DNA of 64,000 bases from an uncultured Alistipes sp. (GCA_949285535.1 CASDZP010000003.1:57200-121199); one strand, 5' to 3'; shown: positions 17,236 through 26,962, counted from the stretch's first letter. Notes: a model not told the origin generated them from the sequence alone. Made by a program: numbers and translations.

Positions 17236-18272
17236 GACGGCTCTCCAATATACTGGTACCCAGATTCTCCGCAATGGGAGATGTGGCGATGGCGGCTGCC
17301 GTCGTTCGCATAGCCGCGCGTCAGAATCCGACCGTCAATTTCACTGTTCTCACCAGAAAAGGTTACGGCATATTCTTCCTTTTCGACAACAATTCGGATA
17401 ATCTCGCCGTAAAGGAGATTGACCTTACTGACGAACGTTACAAGGGTGTGTCGGGAATGAGGCGTCTTGCGCGTGAGTGCATAAAAGAGTATTCGCCAGA
17501 TGCTGTCGCCGACCTGCACTATTCCATAAGGACGCGTCTTATATCTCTGTTCGTGCGTCTATGCGGAGTGAAGGTGCGCCATATAGACAAGTTGAGGAAA
17601 CGCCGCAAGGCTCTCACGGCGGAACAGAATAAGGTTAAGGAACAGCTGCCCGCTGTGGTGGAGTGTTATGCCGATGTGTTCCGTTCGTTGGGACTTGCCG
17701 TGGAGCTCGGCGAGAGAGTCTTGTCGGGTGTGTATGACTCTCCGTTTTTTACTTCCGAACATAAAAACTCCGCTTATGCCGTAGGCTTTGCGCCTTTTGC
17801 CGCGCATCAGGGTAAAACCTATCCCGAGGAGCTTTCGGAGAGGGTCGTCGAGATGCTCTCGAAACGTGGCGTCGAGCTGTTTATATTCGGCGGCGGCGAT
17901 AAAGAGGCGGCAGTCGCGGAGAGGTGGGCGCAAAAATATGACGGCGTGGTCTCTGTGGTCGGCGTGCTCGACATGAAAGGGCAGATGTCGCTCATATCGA
18001 ATCTTAATGCCGTTATAAGCATGGATTCGGCGACCCAACATATAGCCTCGCTTCTGTCTGTGCCTGTGGTGTCGATTTGGGGCGCGACGCATCCGTTCGC
18101 AGGATTCACGGGATATGGTCAACCGTCGGAAAATGCGTTGGGCGTGCCGATGGATTGCCGTCCCTGCTCCGTATTCGGTAACAAGCCGTGTTACAAAGGA
18201 ACATACGAATGTCTGCGTCTTGTCACACCGGAGAGCGTCGTTGAAAAAGTCATTGGCGTCATCGAATCGTGA
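17232..18272 (+). CDS. Family 9 glycosyltransferase (heptosyltransferase-like)
   Basis: Likely transfers a heptose or related sugar to the LPS core at the inner membrane. 346 residues, usual length. N-terminal NILVPRFSAMGDVAMAAAVVR is the acceptor-side motif (RxSAxGD); the donor half has FAPFAAHQGKTYPEEL, MDSATQHIASLLSVPVVSIWGATHP and MDCRPCSVFGNKPC. Translation starts at TTG (17232), overlapping the DUF4254 stop; the 3' end overlaps the recQ GTG start by 4 bases. Such a chain of overlaps implies one coupled mRNA. Confidence 0.85.
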   Translation: MRRLSNILVPRFSAMGDVAMAAAVVRIAARQNPTVNFTVLTRKGYGIFFLFDNNSDNLAVKEIDLTDERYKGVSGMRRLARECIKEYSPDAVADLHYSIRTRLISLFVRLCGVKVRHIDKLRKRRKALTAEQNKVKEQLPAVVECYADVFRSLGLAVELGERVLSGVYDSPFFTSEHKNSAYAVGFAPFAAHQGKTYPEELSERVVEMLSKRGVELFIFGGGDKEAAVAERWAQKYDGVVSVVGVLDMKGQMSLISNLNAVISMDSATQHIASLLSVPVVSIWGATHPFAGFTGYGQPSENALGVPMDCRPCSVFGNKPCYKGTYECLRLVTPESVVEKVIGVIES

Positions 18273-20170
18273 AAGCCGAATATCTTGAAATACTGAAAAA
18301 ATATTGGGGCTACGACTCTTTTCGCTCCATACAGCCCGACATCATAGATAGTATAATGGCGGGTCGGGATACTCTTGCGCTCATGCCCACAGGCGGAGGC
18401 AAGAGTATTTCGTTTCAGGTGCCCGCGCTGGCAACAGAGGGGATAGCGATTGTCGTCACGCCGCTTATATCGCTGATGAAAGACCAGGTCGATAACCTGC
18501 GTTCAAAGCGCATAATGGCGCAATGCGTTCACGGCGGCATGTCTTTTTCGGAGATAGACCGAATACTCGACAATTGCGTTTACGGCGACTACAAGTTTCT
18601 TTATCTGTCGCCCGAACGTCTCGAAACGGATGTTTTCAAGGCACGTTTCGAACGAATGAATGTCTCGATGATAGTTGTCGATGAGGCTCACTGTATCTCT
18701 CAATGGGGATATGATTTCCGCCCATCCTATCTTAACATAGCCCGTTTGCGCGACCGTGTTCCCGATGTGCCGATACTCGCTCTCACGGCGACCGCCACCG
18801 AACAGGTGTGTCAGGACATCGAGCGCAATCTCCGTTTCGGTAAGGATGCGGTAAGACTTTCCATGAGCTTTGCACGACCCAATATAAGCTATGTGGTGAG
18901 ACATACGGAGGACAAGACGGGCGAGCTGATACGTATCCTCGGGTCGGTAGAGGGGAGCGCAATCGTCTATTGCCGCACCCGCAAGACATGTGAGAATGTC
19001 GCGGCGGATTTGGCGGCGGCGGGTTTCTCGGCGGATTATTATCACGGCGGGCTCGATTACCGCATGCGTTCGTCGCGTCAGGAGTCGTGGCAGGAGGGAT
19101 ATACACGTGTAATGGTGGCGACAAACGCTTTCGGCATGGGTATAGACAAACCTGACGTCAGACTGGTGATACATCAGGAGATGGCGGATTCGCTCGAAGC
19201 CTATTATCAGGAGGCGGGACGCGCCGGTCGAGACGGTGAACGTTCCTATGCCGTCCTGCTCCGAAGCAAGAGCGACAAAAGTTCAGCCGATAAACGTATA
19301 GCCTCGGAGTTTCCGCCGATTGAGACGGTAAAGGAGATTTACGGTCAGTTGCATGACTACCTCGGAATAGCCGTGGGTGACGGCGCAATGACCACCCGCC
19401 AATTCGACATATTCGAGTTCTGCAAGCTTTTCAAACGCCATACGCTCACCGTTTACAGCTCACTGCGGCTGTTGCAGCTGTCTGGTTATCTTGTACTTAC
19501 CGAAGAACTCGAAAATCCGACGAGAATCATGTTTATGGTCTCCCGTGACGAGCTTTACCGTGTGGAGCTGACAAACGGACAGCTTGAGAATCTGATAAGG
19601 GTAATACTGCGTCTATATACGGGTATCTTCTCGTCACCCGTGCCTGTGAGCGAGGAGTATATCGCCCATGCGTCGGGATATACCGTGCAGTTTGTCACCG
19701 AGGGGCTTCTTACGCTTTCGAGAATGAGGGTGATAAAGTATATTCCACGTAACCGCTCGCCTCTGATAACGCTTTGTGTGGAGAGATTGCCCGCAATGAA
19801 TCTCTATATTCCTCATAATATCTATTACGGGCGCAAAAGTCAGATGATTGCCCGAATGAACGCCATGATTGAATACAGCGACCGTACCGATTGTTGCCGA
19901 AGTGTCATGTTGAGGCGTTATTTCGGCGAGAAAGAGCCTGAAGAGTGTGGTTGTTGCGATGTATGTATCGCAAAAAAGAGAGCGCATAATGACGAGTCTC
20001 TGATAAGGGATAAGATAATGAAGACCTTATCGTCGGGAACGTATGACCCTAAAACTCTGACCACCGCAGTCGGCGGTAATGAGGCGCGTTGTTCGGCTGT
20101 CCTGCGTGCCATGTTGGACGAGGAAATTGTTTCGCTTGGAGAGGACGGATTTCTGTCGCTCGTTAAGTAG
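18269..20170 (+). CDS. recQ: ATP-dependent DNA helicase RecQ
   Basis: 3'-5' superfamily 2 helicase for recombination and fork repair. 633 residues. Starts at GTG (18269). Walker A MPTGGGKSISFQ, DEAH box VVDEAHCISQWGYDFRP, LALTATATEQ, VATNAFGMGIDKPDVR and the QEAGRAGRDG motif VI are all present. The RecQ C-terminal zinc site is CCRS...ECGCCDVC near residue 545-570. The extreme C-terminus is a short winged-helix-like tail instead of a clear HRDC domain. The pairing with an LPS glycosyltransferase looks like genome packing, not a shared function. Confidence 0.95.
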   Translation: MKAEYLEILKKYWGYDSFRSIQPDIIDSIMAGRDTLALMPTGGGKSISFQVPALATEGIAIVVTPLISLMKDQVDNLRSKRIMAQCVHGGMSFSEIDRILDNCVYGDYKFLYLSPERLETDVFKARFERMNVSMIVVDEAHCISQWGYDFRPSYLNIARLRDRVPDVPILALTATATEQVCQDIERNLRFGKDAVRLSMSFARPNISYVVRHTEDKTGELIRILGSVEGSAIVYCRTRKTCENVAADLAAAGFSADYYHGGLDYRMRSSRQESWQEGYTRVMVATNAFGMGIDKPDVRLVIHQEMADSLEAYYQEAGRAGRDGERSYAVLLRSKSDKSSADKRIASEFPPIETVKEIYGQLHDYLGIAVGDGAMTTRQFDIFEFCKLFKRHTLTVYSSLRLLQLSGYLVLTEELENPTRIMFMVSRDELYRVELTNGQLENLIRVILRLYTGIFSSPVPVSEEYIAHASGYTVQFVTEGLLTLSRMRVIKYIPRNRSPLITLCVERLPAMNLYIPHNIYYGRKSQMIARMNAMIEYSDRTDCCRSVMLRRYFGEKEPEECGCCDVCIAKKRAHNDESLIRDKIMKTLSSGTYDPKTLTTAVGGNEARCSAVLRAMLDEEIVSLGEDGFLSLVK

Positions 20171-20273
20171 TAAGTAGTAGGGGTACGTCAGTTTACAATA
20201 ATACACATACGGCTCATTAACAGGCTTTTAATAAACCTTAATAAGGCTTATTTGATTTTAATCTGCTATATTA

Positions 20274-21476
20274 TCAATCTGCCAAAACCGTATTGAGAAT
20301 CTTGTCTATCGCCTCTTTTGAGGAGAAAATCTTGTCCAGATTTCCATAGTTGCCGTTAACCGCCCACGATATTGCCGTTCCCGATTCGGGGTGATAGAGC
20401 ATTATCGCATAATAGCCTATGGCATCGCCGCTGTGTCCGTATATCGCTCCCTTGTCGGTGTCGTATCTGAATATTCCGAGTCCGTAGCCCATATTGTAAT
20501 ATTCGGGGTCTTGTGTTTTGGGGCTCATCCATGACAACATCTCATTCATTGTCTCCGTTTTGAGCAGCTTACCGTCGAAAAGGGCTTTCATGAACAGAGT
20601 GAGGTTATACGGATTGGAAATGAGTCCTCCGTCGGCGGTGTGGTAGTCCCAACCGCTGTACCATGTGCTTTCGAGCAGTTTCATGTTGCTGAAAAAGTCA
20701 ACGTATCCACGCACCAAATCGTCGGGAACGGGATCTTCCTCGGCGAAAGCGGTCTCGTTCATACGTAACGGTATGAAGAAACGCTCTTCGAACTCCTTGT
20801 AGAAAGGTCGTCCGCATATCTTTTCTATCACCATTCCCAAGAGAATGTAACAGGTGTTGGAGTAGTAGCAGTCCTCGTCGGGAGCGAAATATGCCGACCT
20901 GCCTCTGGCGTATGAGAGAAGCTCGTCGGGGAACCACTCTTTGGTGAGGTCGTTCATCGACGCCGTCTGAAACCTCATGTCCTGAATGTAGTTGTAGATA
21001 CCCGAACTGTGGCGTAGCATCTGCCTTATCGTAGCCTTGTCGGCGTTCTCTATGCCTTTCAGAACGTCGTGCGGAAGATAGTCGGACACACGCGCGTTGA
21101 GTGACAGCTTGCCTTCTTCGCACAACTGCAATATGGTTACGGCGGTGAATGTCTTTACGGTACTTCCTACACGTGTCCTGTTGTCGGGCAACATCTTGTC
21201 TTTGGTTTTCAGAGACGAATAGCCCGAACTGCCGAGCCATATATCCGTTCCGCCCCTGTTGACGCACATCATCACACCCGGAACACCCTGTTCGGTCATC
21301 TCTTTAAGTAATGAGAGATATTTCTCGTTATTTGGGTTTTCGGCGGATGTGTCCCAACCGTACGAGTAGTCGGTGTCCATAGGAACATATTTGTCTTTTT
21401 GGCAACCGACGGCGATTGCAAGAGTGAAAACCGCGGGTATAAGTCTCGTTAAAAGTATGTTATGGTGTCTTTTCAT
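20274..21476 (-). CDS. Serine hydrolase, beta-lactamase/DD-peptidase-like lipoprotein
   Basis: 400 residues with a lipoprotein signal (AIAVGC, Cys25), so membrane-anchored outside the cytoplasm. The class C beta-lactamase/penicillin-binding fold motifs are present: S105-T-V-K108 (SxxK), YSN in DCYYSNTCY, and HSG in YGHSGDAIGY. The family includes D-amino-acid esterases and peptidases as well as beta-lactamases; nothing here proves antibiotic hydrolysis. The start overlaps the stop of the upstream gene at 21473 by 4 bases, so the two are co-translated. Confidence 0.85.
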   Translation of the reverse strand: MKRHHNILLTRLIPAVFTLAIAVGCQKDKYVPMDTDYSYGWDTSAENPNNEKYLSLLKEMTEQGVPGVMMCVNRGGTDIWLGSSGYSSLKTKDKMLPDNRTRVGSTVKTFTAVTILQLCEEGKLSLNARVSDYLPHDVLKGIENADKATIRQMLRHSSGIYNYIQDMRFQTASMNDLTKEWFPDELLSYARGRSAYFAPDEDCYYSNTCYILLGMVIEKICGRPFYKEFEERFFIPLRMNETAFAEEDPVPDDLVRGYVDFFSNMKLLESTWYSGWDYHTADGGLISNPYNLTLFMKALFDGKLLKTETMNEMLSWMSPKTQDPEYYNMGYGLGIFRYDTDKGAIYGHSGDAIGYYAIMLYHPESGTAISWAVNGNYGNLDKIFSSKEAIDKILNTVLAD

Positions 21477-22102
21477 CTTGCCTCTATGTTTGACGGATGA
21501 TTTTTCTTTATTCTGATAGGTATCTTTACGCCGAGATGTACGTTGGCTTGCGCCATTATCGGTATGAAATCGGCTGAAAACGGATATATCACACCCGCCT
21601 GATAAAGAAAGAATATTTCGGGACTGCCGTCTCTTTTCTTGTGTATTCTGTATCCTGCGCCGAGAGATAACGTGGCTTGCAGTTTCGACATGAAGCTGTT
21701 GTTTGTCGCCGTGTAGTTGCCGTTTTTGAACTCATATACCTCCTGTGTGTTCATAGTCATCATGTAACCTGCGCCGAGAAGAGCTTTAAGGTTGAGACCG
21801 AACGGGAAACGGTAGTCATATCCGAATTCAGTTGACAGCGTGACCGCCTGATACAGGTGTCTGTGGTAAAAATACGATACGTTCGCCGTCTGATAGATAT
21901 AATGTTTTTGACTTTCGTTCCATTGGCGCGATACACCGACCTGAACGCCGGGATGTATCGGCGTCGGAATGAATCGGGTGAACGGTACCGCCGTTGACTC
22001 GTTGAACACGGAGACGGAAACAGGCAGCCACTCTTTACCCTGTGCGAAAAGCATGCAGGGCAAGAACATAAGCAATATGGCGATTAAATGGCTTCTTCTC
22101 AT
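21473..22102 (-). CDS. Small outer-membrane beta-barrel protein
   Basis: 209 residues with a signal peptide ending at MLFAQG. Repeated amphipathic strands with aromatic ends (HYIYQTANVSYFYHRHLYQAVTLS, NLKALLGAGYMMTMN, SLGAGYRIHKK, FFLYQAGVIYPFSADF) indicate an 8-10 stranded outer-membrane barrel. I recognise no specific family. It is the first gene of a two-gene unit with the serine-hydrolase lipoprotein (ATGA overlap), which suggests both act at the envelope. Confidence 0.65.
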   Translation of the reverse strand: MRRSHLIAILLMFLPCMLFAQGKEWLPVSVSVFNESTAVPFTRFIPTPIHPGVQVGVSRQWNESQKHYIYQTANVSYFYHRHLYQAVTLSTEFGYDYRFPFGLNLKALLGAGYMMTMNTQEVYEFKNGNYTATNNSFMSKLQATLSLGAGYRIHKKRDGSPEIFFLYQAGVIYPFSADFIPIMAQANVHLGVKIPIRIKKNHPSNIEAR

Positions 22103-22152
22103 CGGGTTTATTTAGTAGGTATAAAATATACTGGCTTGCGGGTAAAGCGGTG

Positions 22153-22160
22153 CAAATATA
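22153..22160 (-). promoter_or_regulatory. Promoter -7 box of the outer-membrane/serine hydrolase operon
   Basis: TATATTTG on the - strand, about 50 bases before the start codon. The rest of 22103-22400 is AT-rich and I see nothing else in it. Confidence 0.55.
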
Positions 22161-22400
22161 ACATTTTAAATCCATTGGTTACGGGAAAATGTATTTATTA
22201 GAACATGGCAGCCGTTTGTATTAGACCAAGTTCTAAATAAAGTCCGTCTTCTTTTTGTGTGTGATGTGTAATTAGATGTGTTTTAATGGTTTAAAATGAT
22301 TTAATGTTATTTAAAGTGATTTTTTGTCCGTTTTTTATTGGGTAATTGATGGTTCTTTTATTCTCGCCTTTACATCTTTCACAAGCTAATATAAATAATC

Positions 22401-24806
22401 TTAGGGCAAAGCTCTGACAACTTCTCTCAATCTGATATCCTTGCTTGAAGCGCCTATCATGAATTCAAACTCACCCGCTTCGACAGTCCATTGCATATTG
22501 CGATCCAACAGCTGCAAATCTTTGGGAGTAATTTCAAATGTTATCTGTTTTGTTTCGCCGGGGTTTAAAGAGACACGTTCAAATCCTCGTAAAACAGAAT
22601 CGTATGTTATGACACTGCTATACTTGTCGCGCACATAAAGCTGGACTATTTCGTCACCCTGACGTTTTCCCGTATTTGTGATATTGAACGTTACGGTATA
22701 GTTGCCTTGTGTTCTCTGCTCCAGAGGCGTTACCTTCATGTCGGAATATTCGAATGTTGTATAGCTCAAACCGTGACCGAAAGGATACAGCTCGCCAGAC
22801 ACACGTGTAGAGCCTGAACCGTTGGGGCCTGATTGCGGCTGAGTTCCGTGTGAACCGGGTTTGAAAGGGAAGTTAAGCTCTATCTGACCGACAGATTTAG
22901 GGAAAGTAACAGTCAGCTTTCCGCCAGGATTATAATCTCCGAACAGCGTTTCGGCTATTACCGTTCCTCCCTGACAACTTGGAAACCATGTTTCAAGAAT
23001 TGAAGGTATATACTTGTCTGCCCAGTTAATGGTCAACGGCTGTCCGTTTATCAACACCAATACGACCGGCTTTCCTGTGGCATACAAGGCCTCAAGCAGC
23101 TCCTGCTGACGACCCGGAAGGTCAAGAGAGGTACGAGAACGGCTTTCACCTGTTCTGTATTCGTCTTCTCCCAATACGGCTATGATGACATCGCAGTTCA
23201 CAGCCTTGTCAACAGCCGCCTGAATGTCGGATTTTTCCGCGTCTGAAAGAGGTTCGGGCAAAATCTCCGTATTGGGCCACCCCTCATTGATTATGTCGCA
23301 TCCTTTTGCATAATCCACTTCCACGCTTCCTTGTAGATAGTTACGCAGACCTTGCAATACGGTTATTTTCTCCAGTCTGTTGGGACCGTAACGGCTTTCC
23401 ATAAAATTACTCTCATCGGCAAGCGGACCTGTTACAAGTATTCTCTGTATCTTGCTTTTGTCGAGAGGCAAAAAATTTCCGTCATTTTTCAGAAGTACCA
23501 AAGACTGTCGTTGTATCTGTTTTACGAAATCCATGTTACGTTCTACTCCCCCCACCTTGTCGGATTCTTTTACATTCTCCACATAAGGTTGGTCAAAAAG
23601 TCCGAGACGGAATTTTACGCTCAAGACTTCAGCCACTCGCTTGTCTATTGTAGCCATGGAAATCTTCTTTTCATCAAGAAGACGACGGATAGGCATAATG
23701 AAATCAGAAGGAGGAGTGAAATGTGTTCTGACATTCAATCCCGCTTCCATAACCTGACGTACGGCATCATCGTATGTCTCCGCCACACGATGTTTCGTAT
23801 GGACAAACTCCACCGCCTCGCTGTCGCTCACCACATATCCGTCGAAACCGTATTTCTCTCTCAGCAGTTCGGTAAGGAAATAATGACTGGCTGTTACAGG
23901 CACGCCGTCCCAGTCGTTGTAACTGCTCATCACTCCCATAGGATGCGCTTCCCTGATAACTTTTCTGAAAGGATATAAATGAATCTGGTGCATCTCTCTC
24001 GGCGTCACATGCGGGTCTGTTCTGCAATTACCGTCTCTGCCGCCTTTGGGGACACTATATACCGCAAAGTGTTTCATGGTTGAGGCGACACCCTGCGACT
24101 GTATTCCATTCACCATCTGTATTCCCAACGATGCTGTCAGATAAGGGTCCTCGCCATAGCACTCCAAAGTACGTCCCCATCTGGGGTCACGAACCACATC
24201 AAGGATAGGCGCATATACATTGGTATATCCAAGAGCTTTGGCCTCCTGCCCGACTATCTCTCCCGCCCTATATACAAGTTCCTTGTTCCATGTACTTCCT
24301 ATCGAAATGGGAGCGGGTAGTGGTGTGGCTTTGGTGTGGTTGAGCCCGTGGATGCCCTCATTGCTGAAATCGACAGGAATACCGAGCCTTGTCTCCTCGA
24401 CAAACCATTTCTGAACTTTGTTGACAGCCTCGGCATGGTTGCTGAACGGATAAAGCATCTGTTCTACCAGCCTTGACTTGCCTCCGACGCCATTCAGCAT
24501 CTCATCTATATTGGCTATACCGTCTTTCCATATCTCATTTTTCCACTTTTCTGTCGGAAGAGAATCATTCAGTACCCGTCCGTATCCATAGAGTGTCGCC
24601 AGCTGACATGTCTTCTCGTTTACGGTCATCTGCTGCAACAGGTTTTCAACCCTCTTCTCAACAGGCTGTGACGGGTCTTCATAAATATCCTTTACACCGT
24701 TCTTGTTGAAGTCTATCCAACCTTTGTGATAGATATTTTTGTTTTGTGCTTCCGCGGGAAAAGCCAACAACAAACCACCTAATAATAGATTTACGAGTTT
24801 GTTCAT
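22401..24806 (-). CDS. bglX: Glycoside hydrolase family 3 beta-glucosidase/xylosidase (BglX-like)
   Basis: Secreted exo-acting glycosidase of plant or host glycan degradation. 801 residues with a signal peptide (LLLAFPAEAQ). N-terminal GH3 barrel has RDPRWGRTLECYGEDPYL, MKHFAVYS and the nucleophile region GYVVSDSEAV (Asp of SDS). The C-terminal GH3 domain has GEDEYRTGESRSRTSLDLPG, where a Glu provides the acid/base, and a fibronectin-III-like domain with SGELYPFGHGLSYTTFEYS. Full length and intact. No SusC/SusD pair or other PUL genes flank it, so it is an orphan enzyme. Confidence 0.9.
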   Translation of the reverse strand: MNKLVNLLLGGLLLAFPAEAQNKNIYHKGWIDFNKNGVKDIYEDPSQPVEKRVENLLQQMTVNEKTCQLATLYGYGRVLNDSLPTEKWKNEIWKDGIANIDEMLNGVGGKSRLVEQMLYPFSNHAEAVNKVQKWFVEETRLGIPVDFSNEGIHGLNHTKATPLPAPISIGSTWNKELVYRAGEIVGQEAKALGYTNVYAPILDVVRDPRWGRTLECYGEDPYLTASLGIQMVNGIQSQGVASTMKHFAVYSVPKGGRDGNCRTDPHVTPREMHQIHLYPFRKVIREAHPMGVMSSYNDWDGVPVTASHYFLTELLREKYGFDGYVVSDSEAVEFVHTKHRVAETYDDAVRQVMEAGLNVRTHFTPPSDFIMPIRRLLDEKKISMATIDKRVAEVLSVKFRLGLFDQPYVENVKESDKVGGVERNMDFVKQIQRQSLVLLKNDGNFLPLDKSKIQRILVTGPLADESNFMESRYGPNRLEKITVLQGLRNYLQGSVEVDYAKGCDIINEGWPNTEILPEPLSDAEKSDIQAAVDKAVNCDVIIAVLGEDEYRTGESRSRTSLDLPGRQQELLEALYATGKPVVLVLINGQPLTINWADKYIPSILETWFPSCQGGTVIAETLFGDYNPGGKLTVTFPKSVGQIELNFPFKPGSHGTQPQSGPNGSGSTRVSGELYPFGHGLSYTTFEYSDMKVTPLEQRTQGNYTVTFNITNTGKRQGDEIVQLYVRDKYSSVITYDSVLRGFERVSLNPGETKQITFEITPKDLQLLDRNMQWTVEAGEFEFMIGASSKDIRLREVVRALP

Positions 24807-24998
24807 AGATGTTTTATTAACTTTCGTTTCGATGCAAATATCGTAAATTTATATTAAAATGTTTATTTGATTTGTATGATTAATTGTATTTGATAATTTT
24901 AAATAACCGTTTATTCTCTTTTATGAGACGGTAGTTATACTATAAATACTCATTACTGTCCGTCCAAAGTCTTTGACGTTAACGAATATACATAAAAT

Positions 24999-25037
24999 AA
25001 AGGAAGGGATTGAATGTCAAATTCAATCCCTTCCTTT
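24999..25037 (-). terminator. Strong hairpin terminator after the B12-regulated lipoprotein
   Basis: About 16-base perfect stem (arms 25000-25015 and 25021-25036, core GGAAGGGATTGAA), 5-base loop, AT-rich flanks on both sides. Confidence 0.8.
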
Positions 25038-25059
25038 GCTTTATATAAAATAACAACCT

Positions 25060-26478
25060 TTAATACTGTGCAGTATCTGTAAATCGTTTGATGGGTGCCA
25101 TCATCGCAGGGAAGAACAAGTCGCTTGCACCATATTCAGATCCTTTTGTGTCATATAAAACGGATGATGTTTTCGATTTATTGTCGTCGAAAGAGAAGAT
25201 TCCGTTGTATGCGCCGTCCGCACCGTAACCTTTTATCGCAGAGCAGAGGAGTTCTTCGCGGCCTGCATCATAGTAGAGAGATGTAGAGTAGAAGTAGCTG
25301 TAATTGTCGATGTCGCTTGTTGTAAGGAAATCGCTTGTGAATGTGCCAGTCTCGATGTCATATTTGGCAACTGAAGTGGCTGCGCTCCAAAGGTTTGAGG
25401 CGAAATAGAGCGCGTTTTCTTTGGTAGATGCCGCCCAGGCAGGCTGTTTCCATGGACTCATTGATGATTCGATTGTAACAGGTATGGTTACCTGGCTTAC
25501 AGAGAGGTCGGCGGTGTTTATTTTGAGTAAGTGGCTGCCGTTTGAAGCCCATACGTTACCGTCCTTGCTCTGAACAAAGCCGAATTTCGCATCGCCGAGC
25601 TCAACGGGAGTGCTGTTCTCGCCAAAGCCTTTCATGCTGTATGCCAAAGCCTTGTTGTCTGAAATGATGAATACGTATCCGTCAGTCACAAAAACGCTTG
25701 ACGCACCGTTAGTGGTACCTTTTATGGGTGTTGTGCCGATTGTAAAGTTACCTTCGTCGATAGTCACCACATAGGCGCCTTTCGCGCTTGTGAGCACACC
25801 CATTTCGGGAGTGAGACCGGCAAATGCTCGGAGGTTGCTCAATGTGTTGTCATTGTTTGAGTTGACGTCCTTAACGGCTTTTATGAGGTCACCGCTCTGC
25901 GCGTCGAATGATGAGAACGCCACGCCTTCAGAGTTGCCGTCCCATGATTTCACGTATGCAGAAACGACGTATATATAACCTGCCCAGTTTGCGATGAATT
26001 GGGGAGTAACGCCGAATGATTCGTAGTCGCCTTTGATAAAGTTGCTGACGCTTCCCGCGCTGTAAAGATATTTGTTTACGCCTCGTGTTTTGGCAACGCC
26101 CGAACCTTCATTGAGGATATAGACACCGTCAGTGGCGTAGATGTTGACAGCGGCGCCGCCGAACAACTCCATACCACTTACAGAGCAACCTGACGGTACG
26201 CTGTAACTTACGGTGTGGTTACCGAATTCGGTTGTGTAAACAAACTCAGAACCGCGACCTTTCTCCTGTCCGTCAACATACCATCTGATTCGTGATACGT
26301 CCATTTGTTCGGTCTCAACCTCGACGAAATAGCGTTTTGTCACACCGACGGGAGCTTCGGTATAGACGAGGTTGTCAGACACGATTTTCACTTTGTTCTC
26401 ATCGGGGCATGTCTCACCATCTTTGGCGCAAGAGACAAAAAACAGACCTGCCGCCAGAAGCAATAGAAGTTTTTTCAT
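25060..26478 (-). CDS. Surface-type lipoprotein with PKD-like and beta-propeller (DUF5074-like) domains, B12-regulated
   Basis: 472 residues. Lipoprotein signal with cysteine at residue 17 (FFVSC). Residues about 30-95 form an Ig/PKD-like domain (RIRWYVDGQEKGRGSEF, then GNHTVSYSV). The rest is repeated beta-strand blades (YILNEGS, QFIANWAGYIYVVSAYV, GYVFIISDNKALAYSMKG, FGFVQSKDGNVWASNGSHLLKI) resembling DUF5074/YncE-type propellers. It is alone downstream of a cobalamin riboswitch, so expression should fall when B12 is plentiful. Bacteroides BtuG-type surface lipoproteins are propellers that capture B12 for BtuB. By regulation and architecture this is a candidate functional analogue, but no btuB lies beside it. 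Function is inferred. Confidence 0.75.
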   Translation of the reverse strand: MKKLLLLLAAGLFFVSCAKDGETCPDENKVKIVSDNLVYTEAPVGVTKRYFVEVETEQMDVSRIRWYVDGQEKGRGSEFVYTTEFGNHTVSYSVPSGCSVSGMELFGGAAVNIYATDGVYILNEGSGVAKTRGVNKYLYSAGSVSNFIKGDYESFGVTPQFIANWAGYIYVVSAYVKSWDGNSEGVAFSSFDAQSGDLIKAVKDVNSNNDNTLSNLRAFAGLTPEMGVLTSAKGAYVVTIDEGNFTIGTTPIKGTTNGASSVFVTDGYVFIISDNKALAYSMKGFGENSTPVELGDAKFGFVQSKDGNVWASNGSHLLKINTADLSVSQVTIPVTIESSMSPWKQPAWAASTKENALYFASNLWSAATSVAKYDIETGTFTSDFLTTSDIDNYSYFYSTSLYYDAGREELLCSAIKGYGADGAYNGIFSFDDNKSKTSSVLYDTKGSEYGASDLFFPAMMAPIKRFTDTAQY

Positions 26479-26611
26479 TTCGATTTATTTTTGTTTAAGT
26501 GTTTCTAAAAAATCGCATGATTTTACATCGCTTCAGAATATCTATGTCTTTACGGATATGTCCGAAGAAATATTTTAAAGACCATCTCCCGTGGTCTGCA
26601 AAATCATGAAC

Positions 26612-26790
26612 CGAAAGGCAGGTCTTCTGACTTGCTCCTGAATCGGCAGCCTTCCCGTCCGACTTGCGGACAGTGGCAAAGAGTTACCGATTCGACGAAA
26701 CGACTATTCGTAACGGAGCTTACAGCAGCGGGAACTGTTGCCGACTTTCACGGCATTCCCTTTTAATTCCTTGACAGAGTAAAGCCTCTC
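26612..26790 (-). promoter_or_regulatory. Cobalamin (B12) riboswitch
   Basis: On the - strand the conserved blocks appear in order: GGGAATGCCGTGAAAGTCGG, CCCGCTGCTGTAA, GCCACTGTC, GGGAAGGC and the B12 box AGTCAGAAGACCTGCC (+ coordinates 26617-26632). A small hairpin (arms 26579-26584 and 26592-26597, AGACCA/TGGTCT) followed by an AT-rich stretch lies between the aptamer and the lipoprotein start at 26478 and may be the expression platform. B12 binding is expected to switch off the downstream gene. Confidence 0.96.
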
Positions 26791-26810
26791 TGCGGGAAAC
26801 CTTTGCGCGA

Positions 26811-26818
26811 CAAAGATA
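26811..26818 (-). promoter_or_regulatory. Promoter -7 box driving the riboswitch transcript
   Basis: TATCTTTG on the - strand, about 20 bases upstream of the aptamer, with TTG at about the -33 position (26838-26840). Shows that the riboswitch mRNA starts here, independent of the GH3 gene upstream. Confidence 0.7.
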
Positions 26819-26962
26819 TACATTTTATTAGAAACGGCAATTTCGAGTCGGATAAAATGTTCATAAAAAATCTTCCCCGACGAACGGTGATGTTTTGACC
26901 GTTTGTCGGGGAAGAGAAACTGTTCGTCAGTGGCGTGGCAGCCTTTGACTGTGGTATTGTGT

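Noticed and set aside
20274..21476. Antibiotic-resistance beta-lactamase
   Set aside because: The SxxK/YSN/HSG set is shared with peptidases and esterases of the same fold; no evidence for drug hydrolysis.
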